Source of the DNA: Mucidula mucida
Taxonomy: Eukaryota; Basidiomycota; Agaricomycetes; Agaricales; Physalacriaceae
Assembly: GCA_015501055.1 (NCBI GenBank)
Contig: JADNYV010000211.1
Coordinates: 1-62,040, forward strand
DNA length: 62,040 nt
Direction of reading: 5' to 3'
In this document: positions 1-11,873 of the stretch, in pieces
How positions within the stretch are numbered: the stretch's first letter is position 1
Layout of the letters: every line of letters starts with the position of its first letter
Position numbers and translations under genes: made by a program
Notes under the pieces: model-generated
Seen by the model: only the letters and a program-made list of their open reading frames with translations
The model's database searches: none
Told to the model about the DNA's origin: nothing

Positions 1-21
1 GCGCAGAATATAATGTCCTGA

Positions 22-983
22 TTACTGGTTCTTCTTATCTCCAGCACTGAAGCCCTTCGGCGCATCCATACGAACGGGACTTTGAATGCTGGCGAGGGCG
101 CTGATGCCAAAGTACAGAAGAGGCAACAACACGAAAAGGACCACGAGAAGAGTGGTGATGAGAGCTGGAGTAAGTAGCTGGTAACGTGCAAGGATGCCGC
201 CTTTCTTCGAAGCGGATGGGAAGACTGGAGGCTCGGCTTCTTCAGCCTGGCGTTTATGGTGAGGAGTACAGATGAACTGAACAGGGTAAGTTGTGTCTCG
301 AACGGCATCGATTCCATTGCATCCGCAAGGAGTTGGTCTATACCAAGTATCAGAAACGATAGAAATGATGGTGGATGTGCGCGTACCATGATGGAGCATG
401 CTGCCTTTCCGTGTATATCCCTCGTCAGTGAGCCCAGGCAGATTGATAACTACGACAGCTTTTTCGTTCTTATCCAGCGATACACCGCTAACGCCAGGAG
501 CGACGGTTACGAGTCGGGAAGCGCACCGCTCCGAAATCATTTGGGCGAGAGCAGCGAGATCCCCTGACTGCTGGACTGGGACGTAGGGCCGCTGGTGCGA
601 CGATGCAGATGAAGTTAACGACCGGGAGATATGAGAGGTAGGGGTAGAGACCGCAGGTCAGAGGCATGCAGCTGATAGACAGGTTTAGCTTTCGGTGCTA
701 GTACTGCAAATATACGGATAAACGCACGCCAGGCTGGTCGACAATAACGACGGCTTCATGGGAGCATATATCGTCGCCGAATAGTATGCTCTCCAAGGCA
801 TGTCCTGTATGCGATTTACTGCGAAGTTTGTCCAAGACGGTCGAACTGTCCGTTCCCTGTTAGCACAGCCCTGTACGTCGAGCACTGCGCCTACGTGTGA
901 GTGGACCACGCCACAATGGGTATCGTATCTTTGAACGCGAGTACCGCCGGTAGCAGCGCCAGTAGAAGAGTAAATTTGGCCAT
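22..983 (-). CDS. Big1 / V-ATPase subunit S1-like membrane protein
   Basis: The protein resembles the fungal Big1/Voa1 (V-ATPase accessory S1) group, ER membrane proteins linked to V-ATPase assembly and cell-wall glucan synthesis. I assembled four exons from splice signals: 895-983, 728-845, 623-671 and 22-575, giving 269 residues with no internal stop. The start at 983 opens a clear signal peptide (MAKFTLLLALLPAVLA). Residues CSHEAVVIVDQPGL span the exon 2/3 junction and look conserved. Near the C-terminus a single membrane helix (LITTLLVVLFVLLPLLYFG) is followed by ALASIQSP and a short tail ending KKNQ; this helix-plus-tail block is the family signature I recognise. The exon 3/4 joint (623 to 575) is the least certain because only reading frame and splice consensus decide it. 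It is unrelated to the repeated families to its right. Confidence 0.72.
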
Positions 984-1789
984 CGTCGGCAACGTCGAGG
1001 AGGAGGACAACTGAAAGCGAACCGGTCCAAACTGGGATGCCTGCATTAGGACGACATCGGCCCGCCATTCCCGGTTTCCTCCTGCTCATCCTCATTCAGC
1101 ATCTAGTACTACAAGCAATGTACTCCCTTCGCACCAGGCCCACAAATGATGTATCTTCAAGAATGGCGCATTGTCGCCGTCATTTGGACATGGTATATAA
1201 TTTTGCGCTGGGATGGTACTCCTAGTAGTTGCGCAGGCTGAAATCTCCTTCGAAATAATTCCGCATGATTGTTGGAAGTGTATCTAGGCACTGACTTGAA
1301 CAGCAACTCTCATTCAGACGGCGCTGATAGAGTCGTCGGGCGCGCCTTAACATGCTATGCAAGGGTCTTCCAGCCAACTTCCAGCGCCGGCAATATCTTT
1401 GTGCCTAGTCTCGATTTCTTTCCAAACTTGCAGTCTGCCAACCCTTCCAGGAATAATTGACAGACGCGGAATACTCACTAAGTATGGTCATTATACAACC
1501 TCGGTAATTGGGTTTCTTTAGTGAGTACGCTCGCACCCGGTCACCTCTAACAAATTGGCTCATGTTTATTCCTAGCCTGACGCAGCGATAGAACCCGGAA
1601 GGCGGCGGGGACAATGGGGTCAGGGCGGGCTATTACCAAATTTGGACTCCAGCAACTCTGGAACAATGGACTGGCAATTGCAGTCACGTTGCACACAATG
1701 GCGGGCCGCCTAAAAGCCGACGCGCTGCCGTCCTCACACTCCCAGCATTTTTCTTCCCTCCTGCCACCAGTACTTCACCACCCCAATCA
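984..1789. other. intergenic stretch, no gene seen
   Basis: It holds the upstream region of the minus-strand Big1-like gene and that of the plus-strand kinase copy 1. The last 200 bases, from about 1605, resemble the region before kinase copies 3 and 4: a gcgggctattaccaaatttgg-like motif followed by the agccgacgc stretch. No convincing coding frame or RNA gene was found. Confidence 0.5.
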
Positions 1790-3355
1790 ATGTCCTTGAC
1801 TTTGCACAACGAATTTGGCGATGACGCAGGAAACACTCAGTATCGTATTCTCGTCGCTGGACAACAGTACCCTTGCTCTCTGCACGAGTCGAACAGTAGC
1901 ATCGTTACCCGAGCTACGAGAGCATCGGCCGTCAAGGAGCTCGATTCTGATTTGAAGCTTTCCGGTGAAACGAACGGCGTCTGGCTCAACGTGGACTCTA
2001 ACAATGCGCTTGAAGAAGTCGGCGATCAAAATTCTCCACCGCCTGACGAACAAATACGCAGACGCATGATGTTCAAGGATCAGTGCGCATCCTTGTACAC
2101 GGTCTCCAACTACGGAGACTTCATCCTTTCGTTGGCCCAACTTGTGCCCAGTAAGTCTTGTCTCTTTCATCTTCTATCAATCTCATCTCTGTGCTCAGTT
2201 CTAGATCGCATGCGTTTGGCGGGCTTCATCCACGGAGATATTAGCCCCATCAACTGCCTCGTCGACACACGCGCTCGCCACATCAAGATATCCGACATTG
2301 AGCACGCCCGCCAGTACGATTCCCAAGTCGATGCCGGCGCACCCTCTATGGTGAGCCTATCGTCGTTCATACTGATACTCATGTCAACTGAAATGGGTTT
2401 CAGGTAGTGCCTCACTTCATGGCCATCGAATACCAACGAAGCGCCCATTTCTTCGGCTACCGCATGAAGCAAGTCTCTCTCTGTGATCCTTGGTTCCAAT
2501 TCCACTTCCTGCACGACCTGGAGTCTGTCATCTGGATGTACGTGTGGCTTCTGCTAAACACGCTCCCTGATTGTCTTCGCGCCCGCGACACTATTGCGCG
2601 GCGTCAGACGATTCGAGCGTGTAGGAAGAACTTTTGCAGCGAGTCCTTTGAGGGTTCCTACGAACGCGTCCTGTTCATAAAGGTCTTTTGCAGGACGTAT
2701 GGGAATATTCATCAGAGCCTCATGCGCGTCTTGGAGCTGTTGTACGAGGAAGCAAATGCTCTGCCGCTGCTCAAGGGGCTCGAGGCAAGTGTTGAGCATC
2801 TTGTGACGTGCTACAAGGAAGTGCAATCTATAGAGCCTCTTCATTCCGGCGACGGAATCCCGACGCACAGGGGTTCTACTCGTACTAGCTTCAAGGCCTC
2901 CCATTATTCCACGCTTCGTGACCGCTTCATGTCGGTCCACGACGCGGTGAAGAATGCGGACTACCAGGCGAATTTCACACGTCAGATTTCAACGACGTGC
3001 TAAGGACGGATTGGAGCCCCCTTCGCCTACGGCTGACCAGAAGCGCGACGAGACATCACGCAAACGAGGCGCTGAAAGTGCGCTGGAGCAGGAGCGTAAC
3101 AAAAAACCCAAGACAGGTCCTGCCGTTCGACCGGGGAAACGCCGTGCGGAAGATGAGATTGAGAGGGAGGGTGTCAAGAAGCTCAAGCGTACGCCAGCTC
3201 CAGCGGAACCTGAAGTGTCTGCGGGGAGGAAGAAGCAAGCGGCCAAGGCCGGCCCATCGTCTCATCAGCCAGCACGAGCTAGAGCGACACGACCTGTGGA
3301 GGAGACTGACCGGGTGCTGAGGAGCCACACGGCGGCAAAGAAGAATAGGAAGTAG
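1790..3355 (+). pseudogene. atypical fungal protein kinase, copy 1 (one-base frameshift)
   Basis: The encoded protein has kinase-like landmarks: AVKEL (lysine of the small lobe), HGDISPINCLV in place of the HRD catalytic loop, IKISDIEHA at the DFG position, and FMAIE...HDLESVIWM, which is typical of fungal FunK1-type kinases. A basic tail follows (GKRRAEDE, KKLKR, ending AAKKNRK), which looks nuclear-localising. Introns lie near 2151-2200 and 2350-2403. The frame closes with TAA at about 3001. Comparison with copy 3 shows one extra A near 2970 (gcgaatttc here against a gcgatttc-like sequence), after which the tail is open to 3355. It is therefore a recent pseudogene, a truncated protein without the basic tail, or a sequencing error. 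It faces copy A of the nine-exon family tail to tail, about 265 bases apart. The FunK1 assignment is by motif only. Confidence 0.6.
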
Positions 3356-3620
3356 CGAGTACAAAGACTCTTTCCTTCCATCCGTTCTGTTTACTTACTA
3401 TATACGCAATTTCTGCTTATCTCTTATGCTTCTTCTGCATGTACACTTATGCGTACTGTCTGTGTATCTCTCAGTCTGGTTACCACTATATACGTGCTTT
3501 TATCAGCTCATGAATCGGAGATAAAAACGGCGCTTTCGCCGCCGCTACTGAAAGGACACGGAACTGAGCATTCGTTCATATAAACATACAAGTAAAAGTA
3601 CAGTTTGTCGGACTTGCGGT
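3356..3620. other. shared 3' spacer of a convergent gene pair
   Basis: Short spacer between the kinase copy 1 stop and the copy A stop, presumably holding both polyadenylation regions. It is matched in arrangement by 53808-54107 between copy D and kinase copy 3. No coding potential seen. Confidence 0.5.
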
Positions 3621-6577
3621 TTAGGGCGCGCCCTTAGGTATACCTGAAAGCCAAGCCTGCATCTTGCTGGTGCTTGCTACTGGCTCTTTCAAATCAAAGA
3701 AGCTGCTCAGATATCGCTTCGGCTCTTTCCACGAGTGATAATCTTCACGGAACGCCGCGCTGATTGCTTCACCAACGTGAGCATCTATAACAGCGTTCAC
3801 GTGTTTTATCAACGTCCTAGATCCTTGTAGCCTGAGCAACGCGAATAGGCTGTAAGAATCAGACGGTTTGGATATATCGAAAATGAAATCGGTGTCGGAA
3901 AGTTCTTGAATTATGCATTCATTCTACGCTCAAGAGAGTCAGATGTGAACTTCGCGCCGTGATAAGAAATCGTACCTGGTCCATCCATCCTACGAACACG
4001 TTTACCGTATTGCGGTCAAGGAGAAAGCCCAGGACAGCGGCGGTAGAGGCGAGCTGATGCATCTCCCATATCGCTATAGCAGACCGCATGGAGATGGCGA
4101 GGTGTGCGACGTGCTTCTCTCTCTCCGTAGCATCGTCGGGAGTCAGGACGTATTCAACAACGCAGACGGGCATGCCGACAGGAAGTGTATCGTGAGTGTC
4201 GGCTTCGAGGTCAGTACACACACATAGGTCTGTGAATACACGATGGGCGTGATCCGATCCCGAAGACTTGCGGTGCGTTCTCCACTCCTCTTCACGGCGC
4301 CAACAGATAGACTTTAGGTACATGAGAAAAGCCATGTCTGGGCGGATCACATCTAAGTTGAGCGTATCCAGTTCGTCGAGGGTTGAAGGTTCTAATCGAA
4401 GATGGCGGTGAACAGCCCATGCGTGATTGTATCTGAGCGGGATATGAAAAGAGACCTTCAAGTACTGTCTGGGAGTACTACTTACCGCAATATCAAAACA
4501 TCGCAGCACCGTGCAGCTTCTGTGAACAACGTTCGGTACAACGTGAGCCAGTTGTTTGTTAGAGTGTGGCCTCTGGTGAGAGGACTATGCAGCAGATCTA
4601 GGGCACGAGCGCACGCAGACAATGAATATAGGAGATTGTCGGAGATATAGCCAAGCTGCGTCTGGTCGCTATCAGGCGCGTCTGGAGCCCCACGACCAAT
4701 CACATCCGTGCCATGCGCAGACCAGAAGGTATCAGCAAGAGCTTGTACTCGGCGTGACATGCCTTTCTTACTGTCTTCCACAGCGTCCTATAGATATTCT
4801 TCGATTAGATCGAGGAGTCAAAAAATGATAAACATTCGAATTACCTGTACAACCGCAAAGGATACAGGATTTGTTGCTGTACAAAGGTCTAACCAATCCC
4901 GAACGTGAGAAGGAAGACTCGCTGTCGACGCTGGGCTTGCAACAAGCGTCATCCGACCACGCCGAAGCCAGTCAGCGATTCTCGGTGTAGAGCTGACGAA
5001 AAGGAATCTGCCAAACGGTCAGTACAGTTACGATGGCGACGACAGTACGCACTGGAGAAGCGGATCGTCCACCACCAACGGAGGACGTGCACTGTCAATG
5101 AAACGCCTCCTCTCCGTAGGTGGGACTGTGGTCGGCCATTCGTACAGCAGCGGACTCAAATCGGCCTCTTTGTTGTCCAGCAGAGCCGTCAGGTGCAAAG
5201 ATACCTTTGCTGAGACTGCCTGTAGATTTCCCAGAAGGGCATATAAATGCATCATCTGGATGCTGTTCGAGACGTCAAAAACCGACTCGTAATATTCGGC
5301 GATGTGAACTTGGCGTATCATTGGCTGTGAATCACGTCAGTTCCGGCAAAGGTTGATCACAGGCGAAAGTACCTCGCCGTCTTCAATGACGCCTGCGAAC
5401 AAGCTAAATTCGTAGACATTGCCAGCAAAGAGGCCGAATACAGGTGTTCTGATTCCAAGAGCGTCGTACAAGGCTAAGGCAGCCGTCATCCCGACAAGAA
5501 GGTGATCCAGATGAGGATCCACCCCGACATCACGGGTCGATCCCCAGCATTTGTTGTATTCAACGAGAAGTAACGGTACTTCCAGGAGAGACGAATGTAA
5601 TCCATCGAAGTTGTGGGCCGGGTGGTACTTATGTGCCCGGGCGGTGAATGGAGAACGAGAAGGTTCGGATGCGGGGATTTGCACAGAAAATACGACATCC
5701 GGGATGACAACGGGCCAGTCGCCACCATGGGGTTGATTCGGGTACACAGACCATCTCGGACGAAAGCTAGTAGAAGGCTCTTCAGACACAATGCCCACCG
5801 TCCAACGAGGGCTTACCTAGCGGCAATGTTTACATCTCGAAGCACATCGTGTTCAATATACTCGAAAATCATATCATATGCCGGTGTCCAGATGAGACTT
5901 GGAGTCAACAATTCTGCTCTGGCATACTCCGTTGCACACTGAAATCTTGCGACAACGCTGAGTGACAGGGCTCGATGCAATAACAATTCAAAGGGGAGTC
6001 CAGAGGGCAATGAGGCAGAAAATCCGCGCTCATTCAAGAATTTAGGCCACCCCACATTGTCATAATGCAGTTTTATCAAGTCTAATCTGGCTTTAGACTG
6101 TTCAGGTAGTAGATGGGGTTCAGGGCACGGTTCCTAAAGATGGTTTCAGCGACGTATCAGAGAGCAATCTTTGTCATCTTACAAAGTTCATGATCCAGTC
6201 TGGCAGCGCGAACCGAAGTACGTCGTGCACAACCTCATTAACATTGTGATCTGGTTCGTCCACATAGATGGGAATGCCTCGGAGACCAAGCAATGGAAAC
6301 GGTATGCTTGTCACCTCGTCTTGAGCCGCATAAAGACACCTGAGTCGGTATTGACGCATGAGTAATGGGCTCAAATAAGGGTGTCTACGCACAGGCGCGC
6401 CTCGTCATCTGAGCACTTTGGATATGAATTAGCTGGTTCGGCATCTGATACGTCCTCGTCGTTCAAGTCGGAAGACATTTGCATAGAGTCCTCGTCGTTG
6501 TCGGAAGACATTTGCATAGAGTCTTCGTCACTGTCGAAAGAAATTTGCGTAGACTCTTCGTCACTGTCGAAAGACAT
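3621..6577 (-). CDS. nine-exon family of unknown function, copy A
   Basis: I do not recognise the family. Exons, read by comparison with copy D, run from exon 1 at 6393-6577 (start at 6577) to a stop at 3621. Exon 1 is acidic and holds tandem 11-residue repeats (SFDSDEDSMQM-like, three and a half units) before the conserved SYPKCSDDEAR. Later landmarks are LLTPSLIWTPAYDMIFEYIE, a core with IPDVVFSVQIP and VPLLLVEYNKCWGS, then GMTAALALYDALG, DNLLYSLSACARA, HVAHLAISMRSA, WEMHQLASTAAVLGFLLDRN and a C-terminal RLQGSRTL...REDYHSWKEP. The D...ExN/K spacing followed by a helix hints at a PD-(D/E)XK-like nuclease fold; this is inference. No stop was found in the exons I checked. Exon 7 is identical in protein to copy C, pointing to recent duplication or gene conversion. 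No signal peptide or membrane helix is visible. Confidence 0.6.
6410..6577 (-). repeat. in-frame 33-bp tandem repeat in exon 1 of copy A
   Basis: The 5' end of the coding region repeats a unit of 33 bases (11 residues, SFDSDEDSMQM and variants) about three and a half times. Copy C has about two units, copy B about one and a half and copy D none, so unit number varies between paralogues while the flanking SYPxCSDDEAR stays fixed. Confidence 0.7.
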
Positions 6578-6900
6578 ATGCGTCCAGAAATTGGCGATGG
6601 TGGGAGGTTTTAAAAGAAGTTCATTGTTTCCGCACACGTACTCAGTAAGTAGTGTAAGCCAGGGTCGAAACCTGTAATTAATACTGAACCTACGCCAGCT
6701 ATCCGAAGATGTCAGATCCTCTGTAGAAGGTGGGGAGTGCAAGTGTGTTGAATGAGCCCAGACACGGAAGAGGAACGAATGAAAGTATCGACACGGTATA
6801 GAGAACAATCCCGGAGGTATTGTATGAGCACTTAGATGTTCCAAAAAAACCACTTCCATGCACGACAAGAACGCCAGTGAATATACAAAATCTATGGCTC

Positions 6901-6972
6901 CCGTCATTCTCGTCGCGAGAACCTCACCATCATACTCCGCGGCTTATGCATGAATTCTTCCGTGGTCTCCAA
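6901..6972 (-). pseudogene. relic of the cytochrome P450 3' end
   Basis: Reading minus, this piece encodes VLETTEEFMHKPRSMMVRF and the final SRRE-stop. The same ending closes the intact P450 at 17491-17565, with one residue changed (G to E). It lies upstream of copy A just as the intact P450 lies upstream of copy C, and only the last coding bases remain. Upstream in the same frame it is joined to a LINE reverse-transcriptase fragment. Confidence 0.75.
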
Positions 6973-7220
6973 GACGGACCAGTGTACTAAACTGTCCAGC
7001 TTCGCCTGCATCCCGACTGGCGATGCGCTAAACATGAGCAAGTCATCCACTTGAGCCAATATTGACACATGAGTGCCCTCCCATACCACATCATCCGAAT
7101 GATCTGGTAGGTTGAAGTCAGAGAGGTACAGGTTCCACAAGATGGGAGACGCTGAATCTCTCGTCATTAGTCCAATGAGAGCCAGTAAAGTACTCGCGTG
7201 TAGGTCTGAAGCCGATACTT
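6973..7220 (-). mobile_element. non-LTR (LINE) reverse transcriptase fragment
   Basis: The minus frame reads ALIGLMTRDSASPILWNLYL then QVDDLLMFS, a form of the reverse-transcriptase palm motif (xDD) with its upstream SPILWNLY block, common in basidiomycete LINEs. Only about 80 residues survive. It is fused in frame to the P450 tail relic at 6901-6972. No target duplication or poly-A end was identified. Confidence 0.65.
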
Positions 7221-7313
7221 CAGACAGCGCATATTGAAATCAATATCGCGATAATCCTTCTTACAAGATAATACAGATACAATTACACGGTCGCACTTGC
7301 ACGGTGGCTATAT

Positions 7314-10221
7314 CTAGGACTTGGCTACATTCGTTCGCCAAGAATCAATCCTCCTGTGACTTTCTGCTGGTTTGGTCCTATCATAGTAGCCTCCCGGAAT
7401 TCGCTGCGGCTGTTTCCACGACTGGTACTCATCACGGAGAACCGTGTCAAAAATTTCGATAGAGCGAGCACCCATAAGGGCATCCACAGATTCGAATAAG
7501 TCAGGTGAGCCCTGTAACCTCAGCATCGCGAAAAGCCTGTACGCGTCAGACGGTTTGGATATATCGAAAATGAAATCCGCGTCGGAAAGTTCTTGAATTA
7601 TGCATTCATTCTACCCTCGAGGGTCAGATGTGTAATTCGCGCTGCGATATGGTGACTGTACCTTGTCCATATATCCCACGAACACGTTTACCGTATTGCG
7701 GTCAAGGAGAAAGCCAAGCACAGCTGCGGTAGAAGCGAGCTGATGCATCTCCCATATCGCCAGAGCAGACCGCATAGAGACGGCGAGGTGCGCGATGTGC
7801 TTCTTTCTCTCCTCCACATTGTCGGGGATGAGAACATATTCGGCGATGGAGATGGGTACATCGACGTTGGATGGCCCAAGAGCTTCTGCTTCGAGATCAA
7901 CGGATGCGCTAAGGTCTGAGAATATGCGGCTGGCGTCGTCCAAACACGAAGCCATGCAGCGCGTCTGCCACTCCTTACTAAAGCGCATGTACACAGATTT
8001 GAAGGGCATGACGAATGCCATCTCTGGGCGTATATAATCTAGAGTCAGCGTCTCTAGGTCGTCGCTCGTCGAAGCTGCCAACCGAAGACAACGGTGAACC
8101 GCCCATTGGTGATTGTATCTGAGGATGCTATGAGAACAGATACATCTGAGGTCTGCCTAGGAATGTGACTTACATCAGTACCGCTTCCCCACAACCCGCA
8201 GCTTCTGTGAACAGCGTTCGATACAAGGTGAGCCAGCGGTTCGTTAGAGAGTGCGCCCAGTTGAGAGGACGTTGGATTAGATCTTGAGCGCGTAGGCAGG
8301 CCGACATCGAATATAAGAGACTACTGCCAATATAACAAAGTCGACGCCTGTCAGTAGAGTCTCCAGGAACACCGCGATCGATGAGCTCTGTTGAATGTGT
8401 ACGCCAAAAATCATCGAGAAGATCCTGCGTCCGGCGTGTGAGGCCTTTCTTACAGTCTTCTACAGCGGCCTAGTAGGATTTTTCGTTCAGGAAAAGGAAA
8501 ATATCGACGTAGGGCTTTACCTGTACGTCCGTAGGAGATACGGGGTTTGTTGTTGTAAAAAAGGGAAGCCATTCCTGGACGTGAGGAGGGAGACTCACGG
8601 TCGATGCAGGCATTGAGTATAGTGTAACACTTCCGCGCCTAAGCCAACTAGCGATTCTCGGTGTAGTGTTCACAAATAGGAATCTGCCAGAGAATTAATA
8701 CAGCTCAGAAGAATATGATGGTACGCACTGGAGAAGCGGATCGTCCACTATCAACGGAGGATGCGCTCTATCAATGACACGCCTCCCGTTCGTAGGTACA
8801 TCTCTGGTTGGCCACTCGTACAGCAACGGACTTAAATCGGCCTCGTTGCCGGCTAATAGATCCTTTAGTTGCAAAGCTACCTTCGCCGACAATGTCTGTA
8901 GGTTTGCTAGGAGTGTGTACAAATGCAGCATCTGAATGCAGTTCGAAACGTTGAATGTTGATCTGTAGTCGGAAAAGCGAACTTCATGTATGACCGGCTG
9001 CAAGTCACGTCAGTCCGAGGATGGAGATTATCGAAGGTGGGCAAACCTCATCGTCTTCAAAAACGCCTACGAACAAGCTGAACTGGTACACAGTGCCAGC
9101 AAAGAGGCCGAATACCGGTGTTGTGATTCCCAGAGCATCGTACAAAGCTAATGCAGCTGTCATCCCGGCGTAAAGGTGTTTCAGATGAGGCTCAAACCCA
9201 ACTTCACGAGTCGATCCCCAACATTTGTTGTACTCGACCAGAAGGAGAGGCACATCCAGGACAAGCGAATGGGAACCATCGAAGTCGCGTGTCGGGTGGT
9301 ACTCATGAGCTCGTTTGGCGAACGGGGAACGAGATGATTCGGATCCGGGGATCTGCACAGAAAATACGACATCTGGGATGACAACGGGCCATTCGTCGCC
9401 ATCGGCTCGATTCGGGTATACAGACCATCTCGGACGAAAGCTAGAAGGTTCAAGTTGAACCACAATTTTCACCGTCCCGACGAGGGCTTACCTGGCGGCG
9501 ATATTGGCATCACGAAGGACATCGTGTTCGATGTATTCAAAGAAGATATCATACGCTGGTGTCCAGATTAGACTTGGAGTCAATATATAAACTCCCTCCT
9601 TTTCTGTTGCACACCGATAATCTGTGTCAACGTTGAATGACAAGGCACGATGCAATAACAGATCGAAGTCGAGTCCGGACGGCATTGTTGGCCATGGCGC
9701 AGTGAAACCGTACTTTTTTGAGAGAAACTGCCACTCCAATCGTCTAAAATGATATCGTATCAAGGCTAAATAGCCTTTAGATTGCTGAGGTAGACTGGCT
9801 TCAGGGCACGGATCCTACAAACAACGAGTTTTCAGCGACACATTGTGTCAGGAGATGAAAGGAATCCATCAACTTACACACTTTTTGATTCAATCTGGTA
9901 GTGCGCATCGCAGCATGTCGCGCATAGCCTCGTTCAAGATTGTGGAGTCTAGATATGGGTCGTCGACGTAAATAAAGCGGCCTGGCCAGGCATGCAACGG
10001 AAACTTCAAAATGCCTGTTACTTCTGTTTGTCTGTGACTGTGATAGAGATACCTGAGCACAGTGTTTAGTCTAGGCAATGTACTGAAATAAACCTTGATA
10101 CGTACATGCGGGCCTCGTCGTCTGAGCACTGTGGATATGAATCGGCTGGTGTTGCATCTTTCAAGACGTCGTCGTCGTCGGAAGACATTTGCGTGGAATC
10201 TTCGTCACTGTCGAAAGACAT
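7314..10221 (-). CDS. nine-exon family of unknown function, copy B
   Basis: Second tandem copy, same order of exons as copy D. The start at 10221 opens MSFDSDEDSTQM, then SYPQCSDDEARM and the exon 1 donor. The core exon has IPDVVFSVQIPGSES, VPLLLVEYNKCWGSTREVG and a following helix. Later exons contain RIASWLRRGSVTL, EDCKKGLTRRTQDLLDDFW, LLYSMSACLRAQDL, HIAHLAVSMRSALAIWEM and VLGFLLDRNTVNVFVG; the protein ends RIDSWRTNVAKS. The exons I joined were free of stops, so the coding part looks intact. Its 5' region is disrupted: a TA-flanked inverted-repeat element sits 25 bases before the start codon and a hAT-like element lies just beyond, so normal expression is doubtful. Function unknown. Confidence 0.58.
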
Positions 10222-10246
10222 ATGCGTCCAGAAATTGGTGACGGTA

Positions 10247-11796
10247 CACCCCCAAACGCTGACCCAGCGGAATTCCGCTGGGTGATGGGCTGATGGATTC
10301 CCAGCGGCAATTCCAGCGGATTCCTGTGAATTGGCAATCCCTGGATACCGGTGGGGTCGACGCTGGATACCGGCGGGGTCGACGCTGGATTCCTCTGGCG
10401 CAGTCAGGCAACGAAGCTGGGAGAGTTGCTGGAGACAGGCTGGAGATAGTTCACGTTATACGGCGCTTGCTAAGCAAGCCAAGGCCCAAATCTCAGATCA
10501 TTCTTATCTGTGCTTGTTTGTTCGACTTCTTTCTCAATTAACCAATGATCAACAGACATATATTGAGCATAGAAGTGCGTATAACGTAGATTATGTACGA
10601 ACGGAGACAGAAACAAGAAGATTGAAAAAGTCTAAATCAAGATTGTCCTTCTGAATTACCTGCAGATACAGCCTCACGAATGCGCTGCACATTGCCTCGC
10701 TCTTGCGGGGCCTCGTTAGCCTTGTCAAGTGTCCCGGTAGGAGCGAACATAGTAGCGGCACTAATAGTGACGGAATTGGGTGGTGGATCCGGATGATCCT
10801 GTGTGGTCTGCGCAAGATGACCTTGATAGCACTATATACGCACCGATGCAAATGAATATGCCTTCTCCGGGGCAGCCGCGTCAAGGCCTAGAGACGAAAT
10901 CACGGCAGTCAAGTCCGACGATGGTCCGTATTCGAATTCTATATCTGGTGGGCCGCCGCCAACTGCAGAACGATGCTGGGACTGCAGCTGATCATCTGGC
11001 GGGCACTGTTCAGAGCTGTATTCTGACCCGAAGCCGCTGTCAGTCCCTCCATCGTGACCACGGCTGGGTAGACCCCATGAAAAACTTGACGGCATGTTTT
11101 GGAGCTGGGAGCCGAAGCGACGTGAAGGCAGTGGGCTGCTGCTGTCGAGCTCCCGCGCAGACTGCGAGACATTGGGGTTGCTGACGGAACGACCAAAAAT
11201 TTGCACTGGACGGGGACCAGGCTGAGCTGGGGAACCATGGGTGGGCGTCGTCCTTCCGTATGGCCCATACCTGGACTGCTGCGAAATTCGAGCAGGATGC
11301 ATGAGAATATTGCCAGACGTCGCAGTCGCAAGCAGGTGGAAGTGGAAGAGACGGCGACAACGGCTGTTTGTTTGTCCGCTTTGTTTGCAATTGCTCGCAT
11401 TCAGGCACCACACCTTTGGTTCAGATGCAAGTCGTGGACTTGGAGGGATTTCAGCTCCAAACAGTCCGATGATGTTTGGACAACTGGAAAATCTCTTAAA
11501 GTCAAGAATAGAGAGTCCATACTCAGAAATCTTCCTACAAATATATTTCAAGGTATATAAACAGCGAGGAACGTCAATGTTATCGCTCAGGCTTGAACCG
11601 TCGACTCAGCAAGCAAGAGCTACCGAGCTCGTGCCGAAACCTCCAGCCTTCTGCCAGCGTTAAGCCCACAAGATTCCAGGGATTGCCAATTCACGGGAAA
11701 CCAGCTGGCGTTCCAGCGTGCTCCCGGCAAAAAACCCGCTGGAAATTCACAATCCGATCACCCAGCGGAATTCCGCTGGGTCAGCGTTTGGGGGTG
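10247..11796. mobile_element. Pack-type TIR transposon, TA target duplication
   Basis: The ends are perfect 37-bp inverted repeats (10247-10283 and 11760-11796). Each starts cacccccaaacgctga and contains the palindrome acccagcggaattccgctgg. Both sides are flanked by TA (10245-10246 and 11797-11798), as in Tc1/mariner-like insertions. The outer sequence matches the 5' regions of copies A and C, with about 60 bases lost beside the insertion. A near-perfect direct repeat of about 22 bp (ggggtcgacgctggat) lies at 10349-10392. No transposase frame is seen, so the element is non-autonomous. It carries an apparent gene fragment, listed separately. Confidence 0.82.
10665..11280 (-). pseudogene. gene fragment carried inside the TIR element
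   Basis: On minus, about 11280-10845 reads as a Ser/Pro/Gly-rich open frame (RYGPYGRTTPTHGSPAQPGP, then SSPLPSRRFGSQLQ, SSDLTAVISSLGLD, EKAYSFASVR). A GT donor at about 10838 and an AG acceptor at about 10811 would join it to TQDHPDPPPNSVTISAATMF and PTGTLDKANEAPQERGNVQR, ending at another donor-like site near 10662. Kept splice sites inside a transposon suggest capture of genomic, not cDNA, sequence. I do not recognise the parent gene. It might instead be a fortuitous open frame. Confidence 0.45.
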
Positions 11797-11873
11797 TAGT
11801 AGTATAAGCCAGGGTCAAACCTCTAATTTAGATTGAATATTGAACCTGCGCTACCCTCCGGAAGACTTCATAG

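Noticed and set aside
11201..11663. Plus-strand open frames within the TIR element
   Set aside because: The minus strand gives the compositionally protein-like frame with splice sites; the plus frames are shadows.
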